Assembly (NCBI GenBank): GCA_036936605.1
Contig: JAUPFV010000002.1
Location: forward strand, 198,671,273-198,735,272
Source: Limnanthes douglasii subsp. nivea
Taxonomy: Eukaryota > Streptophyta > Magnoliopsida > Brassicales > Limnanthaceae
Direction: 5' to 3'
DNA length: 64,000 bases
Shown piece after piece: positions 60,663-64,000 of the stretch; positions within the stretch are counted from its first letter, which is position 1, and each line of letters opens with the position of its first letter. Below the pieces are notes generated by a model that did not search any database, was not told the DNA's origin, and saw only the letters and a program-made list of their open reading frames with translations. A program made the translations under genes and the position numbers.

Positions 60663-61085
60663 TGATGAGGGGGTATCCTCATGGCTGATAGTAAATACGG
60701 TATCCGAGTAGACGAAGTGAATCAAGGAATATGAACCGACCCCGAGCATTGTGTAAGTCCAAGCGAGAGATATATGATACCAAACATAACTAAAAACTGT
60801 ATGGGAAATCAGGCCTGCCTAGCTACGCCAAAGAAGAATGGCGATCGAACCGGTTAAGTAATTCACCAACTCAAAATATAGATGGATGAGCTGATCCAAA
60901 GAGAGAACCAAGCAAGACGCCCAAAATGAGCGGAAGGTAATCATTTAGATCACGCTCGGCTTGGCACACTAATGAAACCGACCATAAGAGATTGTTGTAT
61001 TATGCTCGACCGGACACGCAAATGAAGTCGATCGAGCTTAATTCACGAGATAAACGGCCAATGAGACGGTTTAATGCTACTTAAA
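60663..61085 (+). repeat. Element C 3' LTR
   Basis: Starts TGATGAGG, directly followed by an inverted repeat ATGAGG ... CCTCAT (60665-60682). The first 238 bp match the 5' LTR. Its right end is not defined. Confidence 0.7.
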
Positions 61086-61499
61086 TATCCATCATTCCTA
61101 TAGTTAACATGTAGTTCAGAATATATTATCATTTTAGACAAGAGTCAATGAAAAAAATAAGAAATTAGATACATATTTTGTGTGATCTCTAATTAAATGA
61201 CATTGCTAATTTTTATCTAAAATGAACTTTCTCATGTGGGTATTAAATACCATGTAAGCATTTAACATGCCAATCTCAACTAATCCACCTTAACCAAATT
61301 TAAGGTTATTGAAACTAAATATAAAATTTTAGGAAAATATAGCAAAACGTCAATTATATTAATAATCTTAAAATATGTATACAAACTAAAACAATATTAT
61401 AAACAGTACTAAACAAGTGAAATTAAAAACACAACTATTGAATCTTTAGATTCACTAAAACACTCCCTCAAACGTTGTAAAAGAATTTGTATAATAAGG

Positions 61500-62300
61500 C
61501 CTTAGTAAAAGGATATGTAATGTTAGAGTTGATGTACATTGTTCGTGTCAAGCAGCATGTTATCAATATATAAAACTAAATAATATATTTTATTCACATT
61601 ATATTTTTTTATACATGTAATGTTCCATATAATTCATCTCAAACTTTGAATACCATTATAACTTTTATAAGATTTTGGTACAATTGATGAGATTAGCTCA
61701 TAGATTGATCTTTTTAGCTTGCACACCATTGATTTTGGATCATCATAAACAAAGTTTTCAGGTTACTTTATATAAAGTGTTTCCTTACTGTATCAATAAA
61801 TAAAGTCTTAGCATCCATATGGTGAAGCTCTAAATTGATATGTGCAAGTAGAACCATGATTATTTAAACTAAAACAATGTCGTATAATAGACAATGTCTT
61901 AAGTATAATATTTTATTATAATACGAGCTTTACGTGTTTAAGTTTCATAAAACATCATGCTTGATTTTAAAAATCTGTTTGCAACCAATTGATTTCATGC
62001 CTTCAATTAATAGGATAATACCTTGTACTTAATTATTTAATTGTCTCGCATTGATTTATACTCAACAATCACTATCTCAATCCATAGTCTAGAGTTTGAA
62101 ATCTTCATTGTGTTTTGGAAGTTGATAATATCATCTTATAGAATCTTACAAGATTTCTCATATTCATTGTAATTTGAATGTATGACACGTCTTCTCTCTC
62201 TATCCTATCTATACAACATAGGCTCATCGGGTTGCGTAATTTCTTGAGGGTTGAGTTAAATCACCATACACAACACCAATAATTTGTTTTTGAGAAAAAT
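61500..62300 (-). pseudogene. Ty1/copia reverse transcriptase fragment (copia-4)
   Basis: The minus strand reads L-E-L-H-H-M-D-A-K-T-L-F near 61840-61805 and V-L-Y-I-D-N-M-L-L at about 61585-61555, where Y-V-D-D is expected. Upstream is I-F-K-I-K-H-D near 61960. It is strongly decayed, in several frames, with no LTRs found. Confidence 0.65.
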
Positions 62301-63187
62301 TGAAACATATATATTAGGTAATGAACTTTCTAGCATATTGGACATGACGTAAAACTAAATGTAATTAACATATCGATGTTAAAAATAAAATAAATTTGAT
62401 TTATTTTATACTGAAAAATTGTATTGTTTTATGAATTGTTCCTCCATAATGTATATTCTAATGATATTTCTCATTTAAAAAATTATACATTTACCTGGAG
62501 AGTAAAGTTTACAACCTCATAAATAGTCTAAGAAACCTATAAAATGAGAGCTTACGGTTTTGGATTTTATTTTTTACTTGCTCGCCGATAAGGCTTTGTT
62601 TCAATTAGGCATGCTAAATGTACAAGTGTTTTAAACTTGTATTTTCCCCAATAAACAGTGTGTACATCATTTTAGTAGGTACTCTATTAAGAAGATATAT
62701 TACACACTTAATAGTTTTTTTTTCCACAGTGAAACTAGTGAAGACGTATGAGTGATCATACTCCAAACCATTTTATGTAATGTGCGTTTTTTTCACTTAG
62801 ATACATCATTTATTGTGGAAAATCCTGACATGGTGTTACAGGAAACAATTTTACACTCCTCTAGTTCTAGAGAAAATAGATCAAGTGTTATTTACCAAAT
62901 TTATCATACCAGTCATAATATTATGTAGCACGACTAGATCTGACAATTTTAATTTCTTTACCAAATTATAATTCATCGTAGGATTCAACGGACTTGAACT
63001 TCTCAATGGTTTGGATTTTTTATAAAATACGTAAAAATACCCATATCATACGAATAAAATAAAATATAGTTTGTCGTTCCATGGTGATGTGGCGAATGGC
63101 CGCATATGTTTGTATAATCATCTAAGATTTATGTTACACGATAGATGTTAAATATTTTCTATTTTTGTGTTTCTCTTTGGTCAATCC
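62301..63187. other. AT-rich stretch, nothing recognised
   Basis: About 900 bp between the copia-4 fragment and element D. No open frame or repeat stands out. Confidence 0.5.
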
Positions 63188-63515
63188 TGATGAGGGCGGA
63201 ATTCGCCGATTCAAGAAATAGGGGTAACAATGTAATAGACAATAGTTAATATAATTATTTGAATAGACAAAGTTCTTTAGGGACTAATATGCAAAAACAA
63301 AAGTAGCAAAAGGGGCCCATCGACATGTGATGATGGCCCATAGAACTTAAGCGGGTCCTCCAAATTTTACTATAAAAGGAGGACCCTTTTTGCCTAAAAT
63401 GGTATGGAATATTTTCTTTACAGAAAGACTACTTTATCTCTCTACTACTTTCTCTCTCTAGACTCCTCAGACGCTATATCCGAAATACCCTCCGTGGATA
63501 ATTATCGACTTACCA
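63188..63515 (+). repeat. Element D 5' LTR
   Basis: Begins TGATGAG followed by the inverted repeat GGCG-GAATT-CGCC (63195-63207) and ends CA just before a primer site. TATA box TATAAAAG lies at 63371-63378, followed by a CT-rich leader. About 328 bp, sharply bounded at both sides. Confidence 0.85.
63371..63378 (+). promoter_or_regulatory. TATA box of element D LTR
   Basis: TATAAAAG, in a typical U3 position about 145 bp before the LTR end. It is followed by the pyrimidine-rich TTTATCTCTCTACTACTTTC stretch. Confidence 0.65.
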
Positions 63516-63516
63516 T

Positions 63517-63534
63517 TGGCGCCGTCTGTGGGAA
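63517..63534 (+). other. Element D primer-binding site
   Basis: TGGCGCCGTCTGTGGGAA starts one base after the LTR, as in many plant Ty3/gypsy elements. The tRNA was not assigned. Confidence 0.8.
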
Positions 63535-63585
63535 CAGTGATACCGAAAAGGAATCTACTGTCCTTTGAAAATCACATTGTACGGG

Positions 63586-64000
63586 ATGAATAGCGAAGCG
63601 GCGACAGAGAGGGACGGTAGGGAGGTCATCCGAGCCGCTGCTGGGTCGGAAGACGCGGGAGCTCCTGGTCGGGAGTGGAACGGCGGTCGGGATAAGCGTT
63701 CGACCCTGATTATGACCCGAAAGCAGCTGCTCGAAGATATTGCCCGGTTAGAGGAGGAACGAGAGCGGGCACTGGACGAGAAAAGGATTCGTGAAGGGAA
63801 GGGCAAAGAGCCCGCCCTGGTCGATCGGGGAGCGGTTGGTCGCGTCCAAGCCTCGCGGATGGAGGTCCGACCTGTCAGGTATTACCGAGATTCACCTCCC
63901 GCTGATGAAGAGGCTGTCAAGATGGGAAGGAGCTCGGGCGCCCATCAGGCCATGACGTCGGACTATCCCTCAGGCGACTCCTCCGACGAGGAGTACCGGC
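63586..64000 (+). CDS. Element D gag, N-terminal part (open at window edge)
   Basis: ATG 63586 opens a frame of 138 codons with no stop up to the last base. The product is very hydrophilic and rich in Glu, Arg and Gly, with a predicted Glu/Arg helix (residues about 47-75, R-L-E-E-E-R-E-R-A-L-D-E-K) and an Asp/Ser stretch near the window edge. This is the usual N-terminus of a Tat-type gag, and it lies 50 bp after the primer site. Base composition is GC-rich, in contrast with the AT-rich flanks, consistent with a recent insertion that has not yet decayed. Its capsid core lies beyond the window. Confidence 0.85.
   Translation, partial: MNSEAATERDGREVIRAAAGSEDAGAPGREWNGGRDKRSTLIMTRKQLLEDIARLEEERERALDEKRIREGKGKEPALVDRGAVGRVQASRMEVRPVRYYRDSPPADEEAVKMGRSSGAHQAMTSDYPSGDSSDEEYR

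Larger units (their letters stand above)
55260..61085 (+). mobile_element. Ty3/gypsy element C, heavily decayed
   Basis: LTR sequence at 55260-55500 matches 60663-60900 (GGTATCCGAGTAGAC, GGAATATGAACCGACC, AACCGGTTAAGTA). The left LTR is cut at 55500, where homology jumps into gag-leader sequence, so the rest of the LTR and the primer site are deleted. Sense order is gag, protease, RT, RNase H. Integrase was not recognised. The right end of the 3' LTR (about 61085) is a guess and no target duplication was found. Confidence 0.8.

Noticed and set aside
63555..63806. Minus-strand Ser/Arg-rich open frame
   Set aside because: Shadow of the element D gag frame, which is open to the window end and sits correctly after LTR and primer site.
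1..64000. tRNA and rRNA genes
   Set aside because: I scanned for tRNA-like A/B box spacing and rRNA cores by eye and found none beyond tRNA primer-site complements. A tRNAscan run would be decisive.

Overview
This is a eudicot plant nuclear window: AT-rich, made of nested decaying transposable elements around a short single-copy island. The evidence is plant-type Ty1/copia, Ty3/gypsy (Tat-like), LINE, hAT and MULE sequences, plant mobile-domain and OTU domains, and two genes with canonical GT-AG introns. I cannot name the species from sequence alone.

Layout. 1-5.6 kb: antisense Ty1/copia element carrying a near-perfect 322-bp-arm inverted duplication. 5.6-7.7 kb: AT-rich, no gene seen. 7.7-20.3 kb: a second antisense copia, split inside its reverse transcriptase by a Ty3/gypsy element (A, 8713-19100) with a perfect 5-bp target duplication. 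Element A has gag-pro-RT-RH-aRH-IN in sense and, between pol and the 3' LTR, a large spliced antisense gene with its own promoter-like signals. 20.4-25 kb: three local tandem-repeat systems (about 250, 60 and 280 bp periods) and a gypsy integrase relic. 25.2-31.2 kb: antisense gypsy element B, which keeps gag and integrase but has lost protease/RT/RNase H. 31.7-34.4 kb: sense copia relic. 34.6-37.8 kb: LINE relic. 38.08-38.84 kb: non-autonomous hAT element with a perfect 8-bp target duplication.

39.6-45.7 kb is the genic island: a small 6-exon gene of unknown function (+, 170 aa) converging on a complete MUTYH-type adenine DNA glycosylase gene (-, 6 exons, 496 aa). I assembled both exon by exon, and every intron boundary and phase closes. 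These are the only two host genes I can support.

46.6-55.2 kb: a gag fragment of element B's family, a broken plant-mobile-domain gene, and an antisense MULE relic with a transposase domain followed by an OTU-protease-like domain. 55.3-61.1 kb: gypsy element C, heavily mutated. 61.5-62.3 kb: antisense copia fragment. 63.2-64.0 kb: the fresh 5' end of gypsy element D (LTR, primer site, open gag) running off the window.

Nothing here is clearly a new biological system. The best leads are the spliced antisense gene of element A, the long inverted duplication at 769-1486, and the shared TGATGAG-plus-hairpin start of three different gypsy LTRs.
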